Shown here: piece after piece, positions 26,067 through 35,154 of the stretch
How the letters are laid out: every line of letters begins with the position of its first letter
Numbering within the stretch: the stretch's first letter is position 1
Source of the DNA: Puniceicoccus vermicola
GTDB taxonomy: Bacteria > Verrucomicrobiota > Verrucomicrobiia > Opitutales > Puniceicoccaceae
DNA length: 64,000 nucleotides
Assembly (NCBI RefSeq): GCF_014230055.1
Contig: NZ_JACHVA010000082.1
Coordinates: 124,001 to 188,000, forward strand
Direction of reading: 5' to 3'
Notes under the pieces: generated by a model
Seen by the model: the letters and a program-made list of their open reading frames with translations, nothing else
The model's database searches: none
What the model was told of the DNA's origin: nothing
Program-made: the position numbers and the translations under genes

Positions 26067-27068
26067 ATGACGCAACACCTTCAGTATTCTCTTCTCGATC
26101 TAGTTCCTGTGATTCAGGGCGGGTCTGCCTCGGACTCTTTTCGGAATGCTTTGGATTTGGCCCGGCATGCGGAGGCATCGGGATATTCACGGTTCTGGGT
26201 GGCCGAGCACCATAACATCCCCGGGGTGGCCTGTGCGGCGACCTCTGTGTTGATGACCTACCTTGCCGGGGGGACGGAGAAGATTCGCATTGGCTCCGGA
26301 GGAGTGATGTTGCCGAACCATGCTCCCTTGTTGATCGCCGAACAATTTGGGACGCTCGAATCCCTTTTTCCGGGAAGAATCGATTTGGGCTTGGGGCGCG
26401 CACCGGGTGGAGATACTCCGACGATGCGTGCGATGAGACGCAACCGCGATAACGTCGATCATTTTCCCCATTCGGTCCAGGAATTGCAGGGCTACTTGGG
26501 AGATCGGGTCGCTGGACAGGAAGTGCATGCGATACCGGGAGAGGGGACAAAGGTGCCTCTCTATTTGCTCGGTTCGAGCACCTACAGCGCGCAACTCGCG
26601 GCGAAATTGGGTCTTCCTTTCGCGTTTGCCTCCCATTTCGCGCCGGACCACCTCGGAGAAGCCTTGAGGCTCTATCGGAAATATTTCGAGTCCTCGGATC
26701 AGTGCTCTACGCCGTATGTCATGGTGGCCGTCAATATTCTGGCGGCTGACGAACGTGCCGAAGCGGAGCGTTTGGAGCGAGGGCTGCACCAACAGTTTCT
26801 GAACATGGTTCGCGGACGACGCCAAGAGATGGCCCCTCCACCGGATCAGCTTGGATGGGCAAAGTGGGAGGAGGCCGAAGTGAGGCGGATGACGCGTTAT
26901 TCCGCCGTCGGCGTCGCCGACGAAGTTCGCGATCAGCTCGTGTCCATTCTCGAAGATACGCAGGCGGATGAAATTGTCGCCACCGCCCAAGCCTACGATC
27001 ATGAACGGCGGGTTCGCTCCTTTCAAATCGCGGCAGATGTTTTGGCCGGACTGACGGTTGCCGCATAA
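26067..27068 (+). CDS. LLM-class flavin-dependent oxidoreductase
   Basis: A 333-residue luciferase-like monooxygenase of the single-subunit type. Seen: [39 protein letters not shown], then [42 protein letters not shown], the family's strongest block. The C-terminus includes [11 protein letters not shown] and [19 protein letters not shown]. Such proteins use FMNH2 from a separate reductase; the substrate is unknown. A perfect palindrome lies just upstream. It reads as a single gene with its own promoter. Confidence 0.92.
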   Translation: MTQHLQYSLLDLVPVIQGGSASDSFRNALDLARHAEASGYSRFWVAEHHNIPGVACAATSVLMTYLAGGTEKIRIGSGGVMLPNHAPLLIAEQFGTLESLFPGRIDLGLGRAPGGDTPTMRAMRRNRDNVDHFPHSVQELQGYLGDRVAGQEVHAIPGEGTKVPLYLLGSSTYSAQLAAKLGLPFAFASHFAPDHLGEALRLYRKYFESSDQCSTPYVMVAVNILAADERAEAERLERGLHQQFLNMVRGRRQEMAPPPDQLGWAKWEEAEVRRMTRYSAVGVADEVRDQLVSILEDTQADEIVATAQAYDHERRVRSFQIAADVLAGLTVAA

Positions 27069-27126
27069 AGCATCGGAAGCAAAGAGGGTTGTCTCTCGGC
27101 GGGCTCTGTTTAGGTATCGGGGCACC

Positions 27127-27555
27127 ATGCTCAAGTACTCAGTCCTTCTCGCCTGTCTTGCTTCTCTCCTTCATGGGGAGGAGTCTCATTCGGTTGAACC
27201 TGCCATTCAAAAAGAGGTTCTCGTGCAATCCTCGGAATCCTGGGATGGGCAATCACTCCCCGCATATCCAACCGAGGAACCGCAGATTAGTGTTGTCCGC
27301 TTCATCATTCCGCCGAATTCCCAGTTGCCTATGCACAAGCATCCGGCAATCAATGCCGGTGTGTTGGTCAAAGGGACGCTCACGGTGATCTCGGAGACCG
27401 GCGACGAGAAGCTCCTGGAGGAGGGGGACGCGTTGATCGAGCTCGTCAATGCCTGGCACTACGGGCGTAACGACGGAGACGTTCCGGCGGAGATTGTAGT
27501 CGTTTATGCCGGGGTGAAAGGTCAGCCTTTGGCGGTTCTGAGGGAGCAGAAGTAG
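27127..27555 (+). CDS. Exported cupin-domain protein
   Basis: A 142-residue protein from the ATG at 27127 with a short signal peptide (MLKYSVLLACLASLLHG). The cupin barrel is clear: ISVVRFIIPPNSQLPMHKHPAINAGVLVKGTLTV contains the HxH metal ligands, and DALIELVNAWHYGRNDG supplies motif 2 with its histidine. The role is unknown; periplasmic cupins often bind metal or small ligands. It begins 58 bp after the oxidoreductase and may be read through from it. An ATG at 27058 inside the previous gene's end is not favoured. Confidence 0.8.
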   Translation: MLKYSVLLACLASLLHGEESHSVEPAIQKEVLVQSSESWDGQSLPAYPTEEPQISVVRFIIPPNSQLPMHKHPAINAGVLVKGTLTVISETGDEKLLEEGDALIELVNAWHYGRNDGDVPAEIVVVYAGVKGQPLAVLREQK

Positions 27556-27831
27556 GATCGGGGTTTACGCATTGGCAGAAATGCGAAGCCTTCAACCTCT
27601 CTCATAAGCATCCATTGATGCCATGGAGATCGGCTGCGCCCATTCGGGTCATTCATTAAAACCACGAGACCAGATTCGCAGGTTTACGGATGAGGGGCAC
27701 TGGGGAGAATATACGGGTGTTTTCTATTTTTAGTGCAACTTGTTTAGTGAGAGGGAGATCTGACTATTTTCTCTTGTCCAATTTCTTCATCTGTTTCAGG
27801 ATCATTATCGTTCACCCCGCTGTAGTTTTCT

Positions 27832-28608
27832 ATGAATATTCGAAGTTACCCGCTCTTTCTTTCATCAGCACTCTTTCTCGCCGTCGGAACCGTTTCTCAT
27901 GCGGCAGTATTGGTTGGAGAACTGGTGAACGGCTCTCCCTACCGGGAGAATACGGTTTTTGATCTTTCTGAGTATGGAACCTCAGATTGGGCTTATTGGA
28001 ATACGACCGCCAGTTCGTTAGCGTCCGGATCGCCGACTAATGAAATGAACGGAGGCAGCATGATCGGCGATATTTCGGTCATTGGTTCGGGAAGCCTTCG
28101 CGGTTCAAAAGCATCGACAAAGCCCGCTGCCTCTTATTCGTTTACGAATGGAACGAGTCCGGTTTCAGGAACGGTTCAACAACCGAGCGGGCTGTTTAGC
28201 AAAAGTCTGACTAGCGATGGTTCGGGAGTCAGTTTAGCGATCATTCTAGTGGAGGTGCGGACCTACGAGATTTATCTCTGGACGGGGGCCTATAATGTTT
28301 CTGTGGGTACTTTGAGTGCTAAGTTTAAGGGGAAAGAGAACCCTACTTTCGTGAACTCAGAGATTACCGCTGGGACGGGGACTAAGGCGATTTTTCTTTA
28401 TCGGTTGACGGTGACTCCCGATCAAGCCGGCGATGAATTGATTGTCGATGTCGTCAATACCGATTCGGGTGGAGGTAACGCGCATATTCTTCTGAGTGGT
28501 GCGGCAGTATCAGCCGTTCCCGAACCCAGCTCGGCAGGCCTTTGGATTCTCGGTTTCACTTTGGCCTATTTCGTCTCCGCTCGGAGACGGAGAGGGCCTC
28601 GCGCTTAG
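27832..28608 (+). CDS. PEP-CTERM sorted exported protein
   Basis: A 258-residue secreted protein. It has an N-terminal signal peptide (MNIRSYPLFLSSALFLAVGTVSHA), a Ser/Thr/Gly-rich beta domain of unknown function, and a C-terminal PEP-CTERM tail: VPEPSSAGLWILGFTLAY, hydrophobic stretch, then RRRRG. Such tails direct proteins to exosortase/archaeosortase-type processing and anchoring. No exosortase gene is within the window. Two more proteins of this type occur at 36436-37161 and 42409-43251 with unrelated bodies. Confidence 0.87.
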   Translation: MNIRSYPLFLSSALFLAVGTVSHAAVLVGELVNGSPYRENTVFDLSEYGTSDWAYWNTTASSLASGSPTNEMNGGSMIGDISVIGSGSLRGSKASTKPAASYSFTNGTSPVSGTVQQPSGLFSKSLTSDGSGVSLAIILVEVRTYEIYLWTGAYNVSVGTLSAKFKGKENPTFVNSEITAGTGTKAIFLYRLTVTPDQAGDELIVDVVNTDSGGGNAHILLSGAAVSAVPEPSSAGLWILGFTLAYFVSARRRRGPRA

Positions 28609-28703
28609 GTTTGGATCTTTGACGCAGATTTTGTATTCTTCGTGCGGGTTTGAGAGCTTCCAGATTGATTTGAAGGAACGAACCAGCCTACAGTTGCGGG
28701 TTT

Positions 28704-29807
28704 ATGGCCCAAAAGACTGTCGTTGAATCGAACAAGACCATCCGCTTCGCTCTCGTGGGCTGCGGATCGATTGCCAAAACCCAGATCAAAGCGTTGCGGG
28801 AGCTTTCTCCTCTGGCTGAGTTGGTCTGCATCTGCGACCGGATTCCTGAGCGGGCAGAAGCCTTGGCCCAAGAGTTTGGTTTGGAATCGATTGAGTTTGA
28901 GACCGCTTGTGGAGATCCGGAGATTGATGCGATTACCTTTTGCACGCCGTCCGGCGTCCATGCGGGTCAGGCGGTTGAGGCTCTTGAGGCGGGAAAGCAC
29001 GTGGTCGTGGAGAAGCCGATGGATGTGACGGTGGAGGCTTGTGAAAAGTTGAAAGCTGCGGCGGATCGGTCGGGCAAGCAGTTTGCCGTAATCTCGCAGC
29101 ATCGCTTCGATCCAGCTTCCAAAACTGTAAGTCAGGCGATCGTCGAGAGGAAATTGGGAGACCTGGTTTTTGCCGAAGCCCGGATCCCGTGGTATCGAAC
29201 GCAGGAATACTATGACTCCGGCGACTGGCGGGGCACTTGGGAACTCGATGGGGGCGGATGCCTCATGAATCAAGGGATTCACACCGTCGATCTGATGCTT
29301 TGGCTCGCCGGACCGGTAAAGCGGGTGTTTGCCCGGATGAAAACCGTAGCTCACGAAAGGATTGAGGTCGAAGACTTGATCACGGTTCAGGTTGAATTTG
29401 CGTCTGGGATGATGGGATCCCTCATCGCCTCCACGGCGCTCTACCCAGGTTATCCCATTTCCTTGGGATTGTTTGGCACGACGGGTTCAGCGGTCATTGA
29501 AGGGGATGAATTGGAAACCTTGGCCATTCAGGGTGAGGAGACGATCCGCGGAGACGGGGCCAATGCCCATGCGGTTCAAGTCGCAACCGGGGGAACCCGC
29601 TCAGCCACGAATGAAGCGGAGAAGCCCAGTGATTCCGTATGGAAATGGGGCGATGCGCACCGGGAGCAGTTTCGGGAGTTCGTCGAGTGTATCCATTCGG
29701 GGGCGAAGCCAACTGTGACTGCGGAAGACGGTCTCGCCGCCGTACGATTTATCAAATCCTGTTACGAGTCGGCTCAGAAAGGGGACTGGATCGAGCTAGG
29801 AGGCTAG
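28704..29807 (+). CDS. Gfo/Idh/MocA family oxidoreductase
   Basis: A 367-residue NAD(P)-dependent dehydrogenase. The Rossmann fingerprint FALVGCGSIAKTQIKAL at about 11-27 is followed by DAITFCTPSGVHAGQAVEALEAGKHVVVEKPMDVTVEAC with the conserved EKP. The C-terminal domain has SQHRFDPASK and GGGCLMNQGIHTVDLMLWL, with the histidine and aspartate expected for catalysis. The substrate is probably a sugar or polyol. It is a different subfamily from the copy at 18692-19852. Confidence 0.9.
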   Translation: MAQKTVVESNKTIRFALVGCGSIAKTQIKALRELSPLAELVCICDRIPERAEALAQEFGLESIEFETACGDPEIDAITFCTPSGVHAGQAVEALEAGKHVVVEKPMDVTVEACEKLKAAADRSGKQFAVISQHRFDPASKTVSQAIVERKLGDLVFAEARIPWYRTQEYYDSGDWRGTWELDGGGCLMNQGIHTVDLMLWLAGPVKRVFARMKTVAHERIEVEDLITVQVEFASGMMGSLIASTALYPGYPISLGLFGTTGSAVIEGDELETLAIQGEETIRGDGANAHAVQVATGGTRSATNEAEKPSDSVWKWGDAHREQFREFVECIHSGAKPTVTAEDGLAAVRFIKSCYESAQKGDWIELGG

Positions 29808-29919
29808 ATCCAGAGCTAGGCTTAGCTCGAAGTTTGAATCGGACTCTGCTGGAAAGTTGGTCCGCTGGATTTCCGGGGGTTCTTGAAACTGCGATTCTCC
29901 AAGAGGATGGATCTCAGTT

Positions 29920-30732
29920 TCAGGCTTGGTTGCTTCCTGCTCGGATGCGAAGACCGTTCGTCGAGAGCCGATTTACGGCTCGCTCACCAGGCAGGACACA
30001 GCGATAGCCGCGCTCTTGCAGGGCCTGAAGGACTTGGGCGATGGCGTGAACTCGAATCGATTCTGTGAGGGAAGAACCTTCGTGCAAGAGTAGGATCGCT
30101 CCTGGCCGCAGTTTGGAAAGGATGCGCGAGGTTACCGATTCGGGAGAACGAGAAAAGCTATCGCCGCTACGAATGGACCAAGACACACAGTGGAGCCCAT
30201 GTTCACGAAGAGTGCGCCGAAGCCAGAAATTTTTGATGCCTACAGGAGCGCGAAACCAACGAAGGTTCGCTCCCAGGCCTTGGAGAAGTTTGTGGCATTT
30301 TTCCACCTCGCTCTGAGTCCGAGACGCTCCTGCAAACCAGAAACTGGCGACTGGATGCGTATAGGTGTGCGTGCCGATTTCGTGACCACGGGCTAGCACT
30401 TGCCGGATCAGTTCAGGATGGCTTTCGGCCGGTTCCCCGACCACGAAGAAAGTGGCCTTGGCGTTGTATTTATCGAGTAGGTCCAGGATCTGAGGCGTGT
30501 CTTCCGGAGAGGGACCATCGTCGATCGTCAGCCACACTTCGGGTGCGTCGGTGATAAAGCGGGACGTGACATCGCAGAGCCCCTGCAGTCGGGGATGGAG
30601 CAGATGGAGGACGACGAACCCACCAGCCCCGAAAAAAAGAAGCCATCCGGTGATGGTGAAAGTCCCCTCTAAAATCAGGCAAATCGCTAAGATCTTGATG
30701 GCGAGGGTCTGAATGAGGAGCCAGGGTTTCAC
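29920..30732 (-). CDS. Membrane-anchored polysaccharide deacetylase
   Basis: A 270-residue NodB-domain protein. Two N-terminal hydrophobic segments (about 5-22 and 25-43) precede the catalytic domain, where VWLTIDDGPSPEDTP carries the first metal-binding aspartate motif and GHEIGTHTYTHP the HxxxH pair; RAPVGIKN and ILLLHEGS match later NodB blocks. It would deacetylate N- or O-acetyl sugars at the membrane. Starting at the GTG (30732) gives GTGA overlap with the upstream PAP2 gene; a longer frame extends to 30972 but lies within the PAP2 gene. Confidence 0.85.
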   Translation of the reverse strand: MKPWLLIQTLAIKILAICLILEGTFTITGWLLFFGAGGFVVLHLLHPRLQGLCDVTSRFITDAPEVWLTIDDGPSPEDTPQILDLLDKYNAKATFFVVGEPAESHPELIRQVLARGHEIGTHTYTHPVASFWFAGASRTQSEVEKCHKLLQGLGANLRWFRAPVGIKNFWLRRTLREHGLHCVSWSIRSGDSFSRSPESVTSRILSKLRPGAILLLHEGSSLTESIRVHAIAQVLQALQERGYRCVLPGERAVNRLSTNGLRIRAGSNQA

Positions 30733-31376
30733 AGAATCACCTTTCTCCTGTGTGCCCACCACAAATTGAGAGGAGAAACGACGAGAGCCAGGAATATTCC
30801 AGACAATACATCGATCCAGACATGTTGTCGGGTGGTGAGGGTGGAGAGGACAATCGCCACGCACCAGATGATGTTGATTCCTTTTGGAATGGGGCCAGTG
30901 CCGGAAATTCGGAGAATTTCGTGGAGCCAGGATGCGGCAAAGACCGCATAGGCCACGTGCAGAGACGGACAAGCATTGCCAGAGTGGTCCTTCGATTTGA
31001 GGAATTCGAGCAGCGGATAATGAGTCCAGTCCGCTGGCGTGTTGGGGACTGAGGTCGGGAAAAAATAGAAGAAACTGAGGCCGACGAGGGCCATGACCGT
31101 CGCCCCCAGCAGATAATGGCTCATTGCCCGCAGATTGATCATGAAGCCCGCCGGAAGGGAGATATAGATCCAGAGAGAGAAATAGACCAAGGCGCTCCAG
31201 TCGAGAATCGGGAGTTTCCCGTCAATCGGCAGTAGAGGGGCCTCCCGGACTGGGTAGGCCGGATGATCCAGGAGATAGAAGTAGGCGACAAAAAAGAGGA
31301 AGATCGCGAGAGAAGTTCCTAGCGCCTTCCAGAGCATGAGCCTGGTGAAACGCTGCTTCCATTTGACGGATTCCAT
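30729..31376 (-). CDS. PAP2-superfamily membrane phosphatase
   Basis: A 215-residue polytopic protein with about six hydrophobic segments. The acid-phosphatase signature is split as usual: KDHSGNACPSLHVAYAVF (SGN..SLH, with the catalytic histidine) and TTRQHVWIDVLSG (R-x3-H-x-D type). The family dephosphorylates lipid pyrophosphates or phosphatidic acid, or transfers phospho-head groups. It is translationally coupled to the deacetylase gene, which suggests a joint role in envelope lipid or glycan modification. That role is inference. Confidence 0.85.
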   Translation of the reverse strand: MESVKWKQRFTRLMLWKALGTSLAIFLFFVAYFYLLDHPAYPVREAPLLPIDGKLPILDWSALVYFSLWIYISLPAGFMINLRAMSHYLLGATVMALVGLSFFYFFPTSVPNTPADWTHYPLLEFLKSKDHSGNACPSLHVAYAVFAASWLHEILRISGTGPIPKGINIIWCVAIVLSTLTTRQHVWIDVLSGIFLALVVSPLNLWWAHRRKVIL

Positions 31377-31602
31377 AAGGAAAGAAGGGGGGATATCGCG
31401 GTGTCAGGCAAGAAGGTTTCCGGCCGTTCGGGAAAGTGGAAGCAAGAACCCGTATCCTCGAGGACATGAGGGCGAGTCAGTTGCAGAGGCGTTTCTTGCC
31501 CGGATTTAGTGAGGTCTCGACCATTAGATTGGGAGGCGATTCGGCTACGAGCCTGTTGGAATTTCTTTTCGCACCCGATGAATTCGGGTAAACAGGGGAG
31601 GA

Positions 31603-32619
31603 ATGAGTAATATCTACCAAGTCGCGGAACGAGCAGGAGTCTCCCCAAAGACGGCTGCCCGTATTTTGGCCGGACAATCCCTCCGGTCCAAAAGTCGCGA
31701 CCGGGTGTTGGAAGCTGCCCGAGAACTGGGCTATGTGCGCAACCAGCAGGCAGCGAATTTGCGCAATGGATCTTCCTCAATGATTGGAGTCGTTGTGCCC
31801 AATATCGACAATCCTTTTTACGGAGCGGTGATCCAATCTATGCACGATGCCTTCCTTGAGCGCGGTTTTGCGATTCAGGTAGCTTCAAGCTTTGGCGATT
31901 CACGAGAAGAGGCCAGGGCTCTGCAAACGCTGCAGTCTTATCGCGTCGATGGGATATTTTTCAGTGCCTCTGAGCATCCGATGAGTTCCGAAAGTCGAAA
32001 AATTTGCTCCCAAATGATCCATCAAGGTAAGCCCGTGGTTCTTGGAGGAGTTATTGAGAATTTGGTCGATGGGGCGGAAGTTGTTCAACTTCGCAACGAG
32101 GAAGCCGTCCGGAAGGCCATTCGCTATTTAGTCGCTCAGGGGCATCGGAGAATCGGATTCCTTGGGGGGCTCGCTGCGAGTCGTACGGTTCAGGCCCGGT
32201 TGGAGGGCTACCGCGAAGGTATGGCCGAGTCAGACTGTCCAATCCAAGAGAGGTTCACGATCTACGCCGAGGGAGGCCCAAAGTCTGTTCTCTCCCAGAT
32301 GTTGGCCCTGCTAAAGAATGAGTCCACTGACGAGCGGCCCACCGCGTTCTTCGCTGCGAACGACATTATTGCCATCTCCGCTCTCAAAGCCTTTCGAGAG
32401 CTCTCCCTAAGAGTCCCGGAGGACATTGCCATCGTCGGGTTTGATGGAATTGATCTGGGCGAACTGGTGACTCCCTCCCTGACCACTCTCCACCAACCAA
32501 TGGATACGATCGCCCGTGACGTTGCGGAATTGTTTGAATCCCGCGTTCGTGGAGTTCCACTTACCCGAGAGATTTCCCTGATCTACGAGCCCGAATTGAT
32601 CCTCCGGGGTTCCGCCTGA
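31603..32619 (+). CDS. LacI-family transcriptional regulator
   Basis: A 338-residue repressor of standard length. The HTH reads IYQVAERAGVSPKTAARILAGQ, followed by the hinge ARELGYVRNQQAANLR and a periplasmic-binding-like effector domain (IGVVVPNIDNPFYGAVIQSM; IRYLVAQGHRRIGFLGG; PTAFFAANDIIAISALKAF; VGFDGIDLGELVTPSLTT). The ligand is probably a sugar. The nearest genes, PAP2/deacetylase to the left and a hypothetical protein to the right, do not identify its regulon. Confidence 0.92.
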   Translation: MSNIYQVAERAGVSPKTAARILAGQSLRSKSRDRVLEAARELGYVRNQQAANLRNGSSSMIGVVVPNIDNPFYGAVIQSMHDAFLERGFAIQVASSFGDSREEARALQTLQSYRVDGIFFSASEHPMSSESRKICSQMIHQGKPVVLGGVIENLVDGAEVVQLRNEEAVRKAIRYLVAQGHRRIGFLGGLAASRTVQARLEGYREGMAESDCPIQERFTIYAEGGPKSVLSQMLALLKNESTDERPTAFFAANDIIAISALKAFRELSLRVPEDIAIVGFDGIDLGELVTPSLTTLHQPMDTIARDVAELFESRVRGVPLTREISLIYEPELILRGSA

Positions 32620-33114
32620 GGAGGTCGCTCCGTCGAGACGATAAACGATTTTCCCATCCCCCCCCGGAGGATGACGAATGCAGCCCGACCGTGGTGATCG
32701 ATTACGGGATAACGACCAGGAGCCTGAAGAATGGCACCAGCCAAACCGAACCTTTTCCTGCTCTGTAAGCCGGACCGATTGGAGAGATTTTTCCCAAAGT
32801 AGTGAGAGCTTCCAGCTCTCTCTTGCGGATAGGAGAGAAATGGCGACCTATCAAAGTCCAACACCATACCCCAAAATATCGATCTGTCCTCTGCAGAGGT
32901 CGCGATGATTTGCATTCTCAAGGAACGGCGAACCGAGAACTGACAAATCGATAACCGAACCACTCGCCTCGTTTTTTATCCGGCTTACAGTAGCCGCTCA
33001 GCTTTAGCTGCGCGGTCTTGTGGTTTTGCAATGTTCCTTGAGGAGACGAATGGACCAGATAAGCGATCCAATCTTGAAGAGGAAGATGGCCTTTCCTTTT
33101 TGGAGGTTCACATC
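32620..33114. other. Intergenic region
   Basis: No gene is seen in about 495 bp. It contains the second 29-bp REP-like repeat (32794-32822) and a scattered AACCGA-word stretch at 32928-32957. Confidence 0.5.
32794..32822 (+). repeat. 29-bp REP-like palindromic repeat, copy 2
   Basis: Matches 18491-18519 at all but one position, including the hairpin core GAGAGCTTCCAGCTCTC. Same orientation on the + strand, intergenic. Confidence 0.7.
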
Positions 33115-33765
33115 CTACTGCTTCACCACCAGATCGGTAAACCACAGATGAAATGGGCCGTCCGGGTAGGCTTTGTGTTCGGTGCTCAAGGTGAGGGGTC
33201 CGACTTTTTCGTAGTCGCTCCACGTCGCGACGAGGCTCGGTTCTTCGCTACCTCCCTTACGGTAAACCCAGTGGGTAATCCGGTCGTTTGGGTCGTAGTA
33301 GACTTCGTAAACATCACCGGGGGTGTAGCCGACACCGTCTGGATAGATGACTTTGATCCCGCCAACCGCCTCAATCCCGGCGGTGAAGTTTTCCGGGTCG
33401 ATGGTTTTTAAGGTGACGGAGTCGTCCCAGACGACAGCGAAGGGAAAGGCCAGCCAGTAGAGGTCGTTGATGAATTTCCCGTCAACCGCTGGATCGGCGT
33501 CTGGTCCCCGAGTGTAGGTGATTGTTTCTCCTCCATCTTCATACTGGACTTGATCGGTTGTGGGCCACCATTTCCAGCTGCGCTCAACTGTACGGCTGGG
33601 GAGCTCGACATGAAAGGTGTATTCAATCGACTCGACAGACGGCCATTCTCCGAGGCCGGAGGCAGAGGCGATCTTTTGCATGATGTCCTCCGCGGAATCA
33701 TTCGCGCGAGAAAACCCAGGAAGAAGGACAAGAATTACGACGAGGAGGCGGAGTTTGAAAATCAT
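33115..33765 (-). CDS. Exported hypothetical protein (LolA-like?)
   Basis: A 216-residue secreted protein with a signal peptide (MIFKLRLLVVILVLLPGFSRA). The mature part opens with DSAEDIMQKIASASGLGEWPSVESIEYTFHVEL and is beta-rich, with YEVYYDPNDRITHWVYRKGG and LTLSTEHKAYPDGPFHLWF. This outline recalls the LolA/LolB-like outer-membrane-lipoprotein-sorting fold used by many hypothetical proteins, but I see no diagnostic motif. The function is unknown. Confidence 0.75.
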   Translation of the reverse strand: MIFKLRLLVVILVLLPGFSRANDSAEDIMQKIASASGLGEWPSVESIEYTFHVELPSRTVERSWKWWPTTDQVQYEDGGETITYTRGPDADPAVDGKFINDLYWLAFPFAVVWDDSVTLKTIDPENFTAGIEAVGGIKVIYPDGVGYTPGDVYEVYYDPNDRITHWVYRKGGSEEPSLVATWSDYEKVGPLTLSTEHKAYPDGPFHLWFTDLVVKQ

Positions 33766-33887
33766 CCTACAGGCTTTATTCAGGTAGCTTGGAATGGCAA
33801 ATGTCCCGGTCAGTTCCTCGATGGTTCTGAGAAATTCGTATATTCGGCCCTCGGCTTGACCGACTTGCAGAAGAACCTACTGGGAAT

Positions 33888-34922
33888 CTAAACGGGGAGG
33901 GGGCGGGCCGGCAGTGTTTGGCCTTCGATCCAAACACCAGAGGTCAGGAGGAGAATCGGAGCCTCGGGGATTCCCGTCTCATGGGAAAGGCGGGCGCGGA
34001 CGAGCAAGTCGATTGCTCCCCGGGCCATTTGAGCCGTATTCTGATAGATCCCTGAAATACTTCCTGAACGGTCGTGAACCCCTAGGGATAAAAAGCCTCT
34101 TTCTCGGACCGCTTTGGGGATGAGCTCGAACCAAGGGTCCGAGTCGGCAATGATCACATCTGGGTTGACCTTCTGAAGCCATGAACTGAGTCCGTCGGCC
34201 TCTCGCTGAGGGGGTTGCCAGATATGTTCGGCCGGATGATCCCACGCCAGGAAGGCGGCACTATAAGCGCGAAGCATCCGCATCTCAAGGTCACTTCGGA
34301 GCAGAAGGCAGGGGCGGCTGAACCCAGATTGCTGGAGTCTCTCTAAAGCCTGAGACATTGCATTGTAGTGGCTGGTTTGGGATCTATGAAAGGCGGGCTC
34401 ACGGAGAGAACTCCCGACGAATACACTACTGAGATTTTTCCACTCGAGCTGAGGAACTCGAGCTTCGGAGGAAGTGGGCGGGGTAATGATCACTCCTTGA
34501 ATATTCCGGGCTTCGAGGATTTCCATGATGACTTGAGGGGTCATCTCTGGGTTGAGGACGAAGTGGTCGATTCCTCGCCCGTGTATTTTTGAGCCTTCTT
34601 GAAGACCGTCATAGATATCCGCATCAAATCCATGATTCGAATTCACTCCGGCCCACCTCTCTGGCCACCAGAGAGCGGCAAAGGTCTCCTGGTAATGGAT
34701 GGGGCGCCGACTGGCAAAACGGGTCATGAGTTCACTGACCATCTTGTCCGGAGCGTATCCTAAGTCGCTCGCCGTTTTGAGAATTTTTTCGCGCAGCTCA
34801 GCCTTGATGGACGAATCCTTCTTGAAGGCACGAGAGACGGTCATTCGGGACACTCCGACCTCCTCGGCGACTTGACGGAGGGAGGCCGCCTTGCGTGAAT
34901 TGGATGAGGACTTACCGACCAT
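33888..34922 (-). CDS. LacI-family regulator, paralogue 1 (probable regulon controller)
   Basis: A 344-residue LacI-type protein from the ATG at 34922: MVGKSS, then HTH ASLRQVAEEVGVSRMTVSRAFKKD and hinge TASDLGYAPDKMVSELMTRFASRR. The effector domain follows (VIITPPTSSEARVPQLEW; PDVIIADSDPWFELIPKAV; GIYQNTAQMARGAIDLLVRARL). It is clearly homologous to the adjacent gene at 35155-36222. A frame extends upstream to 34964, but the shorter start places the palindrome TGTGACAGTAACA (34935-34947) 12 bp before the start codon, as an autoregulatory operator. The same palindrome recurs across the next 26 kb, making this the best candidate controller. Confidence 0.87.
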   Translation of the reverse strand: MVGKSSSNSRKAASLRQVAEEVGVSRMTVSRAFKKDSSIKAELREKILKTASDLGYAPDKMVSELMTRFASRRPIHYQETFAALWWPERWAGVNSNHGFDADIYDGLQEGSKIHGRGIDHFVLNPEMTPQVIMEILEARNIQGVIITPPTSSEARVPQLEWKNLSSVFVGSSLREPAFHRSQTSHYNAMSQALERLQQSGFSRPCLLLRSDLEMRMLRAYSAAFLAWDHPAEHIWQPPQREADGLSSWLQKVNPDVIIADSDPWFELIPKAVRERGFLSLGVHDRSGSISGIYQNTAQMARGAIDLLVRARLSHETGIPEAPILLLTSGVWIEGQTLPARPLPV

Positions 34923-34934
34923 CTCAGAAAACGC

Positions 34935-34947
34935 TGTGACAGTAACA
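34935..34947 (-). promoter_or_regulatory. Operator copy 1: TGTGACAGTAACA
   Basis: A 13-bp near-palindrome (consensus TGTKACWGTMACA), 12 bp before the preferred start of LacI paralogue 1. It suggests autoregulation. Confidence 0.65.
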
Positions 34948-35154
34948 GATGTTGGGCAATCCATTTCTCTCAGAAATCGTGAGGTCCGGGGCTTCTTTCG
35001 GCGTATCCGGGAGCGGCACCTCGTCCGAGGTGACGATGAGAAGAATCAACGTCGGTGGACTGTCTTAGTTGATCTCACTCTCCCCCAGGTCTCAATAGTT
35101 AGGGTTTTACCCTTTTCATCGAACCTGTGACCAACCCAAGGTTTGGTTTAGAGG

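Noticed and set aside
26187-27134. 315-residue minus-strand frame over the luciferase-like gene
   Set aside because: Antisense to strong family motifs; no independent support.
28648-28661. Third copy of the REP-like repeat
   Set aside because: Only the left part (GAGAGCTTCCAG) matches; the hairpin's right arm is missing, so chance is likely.
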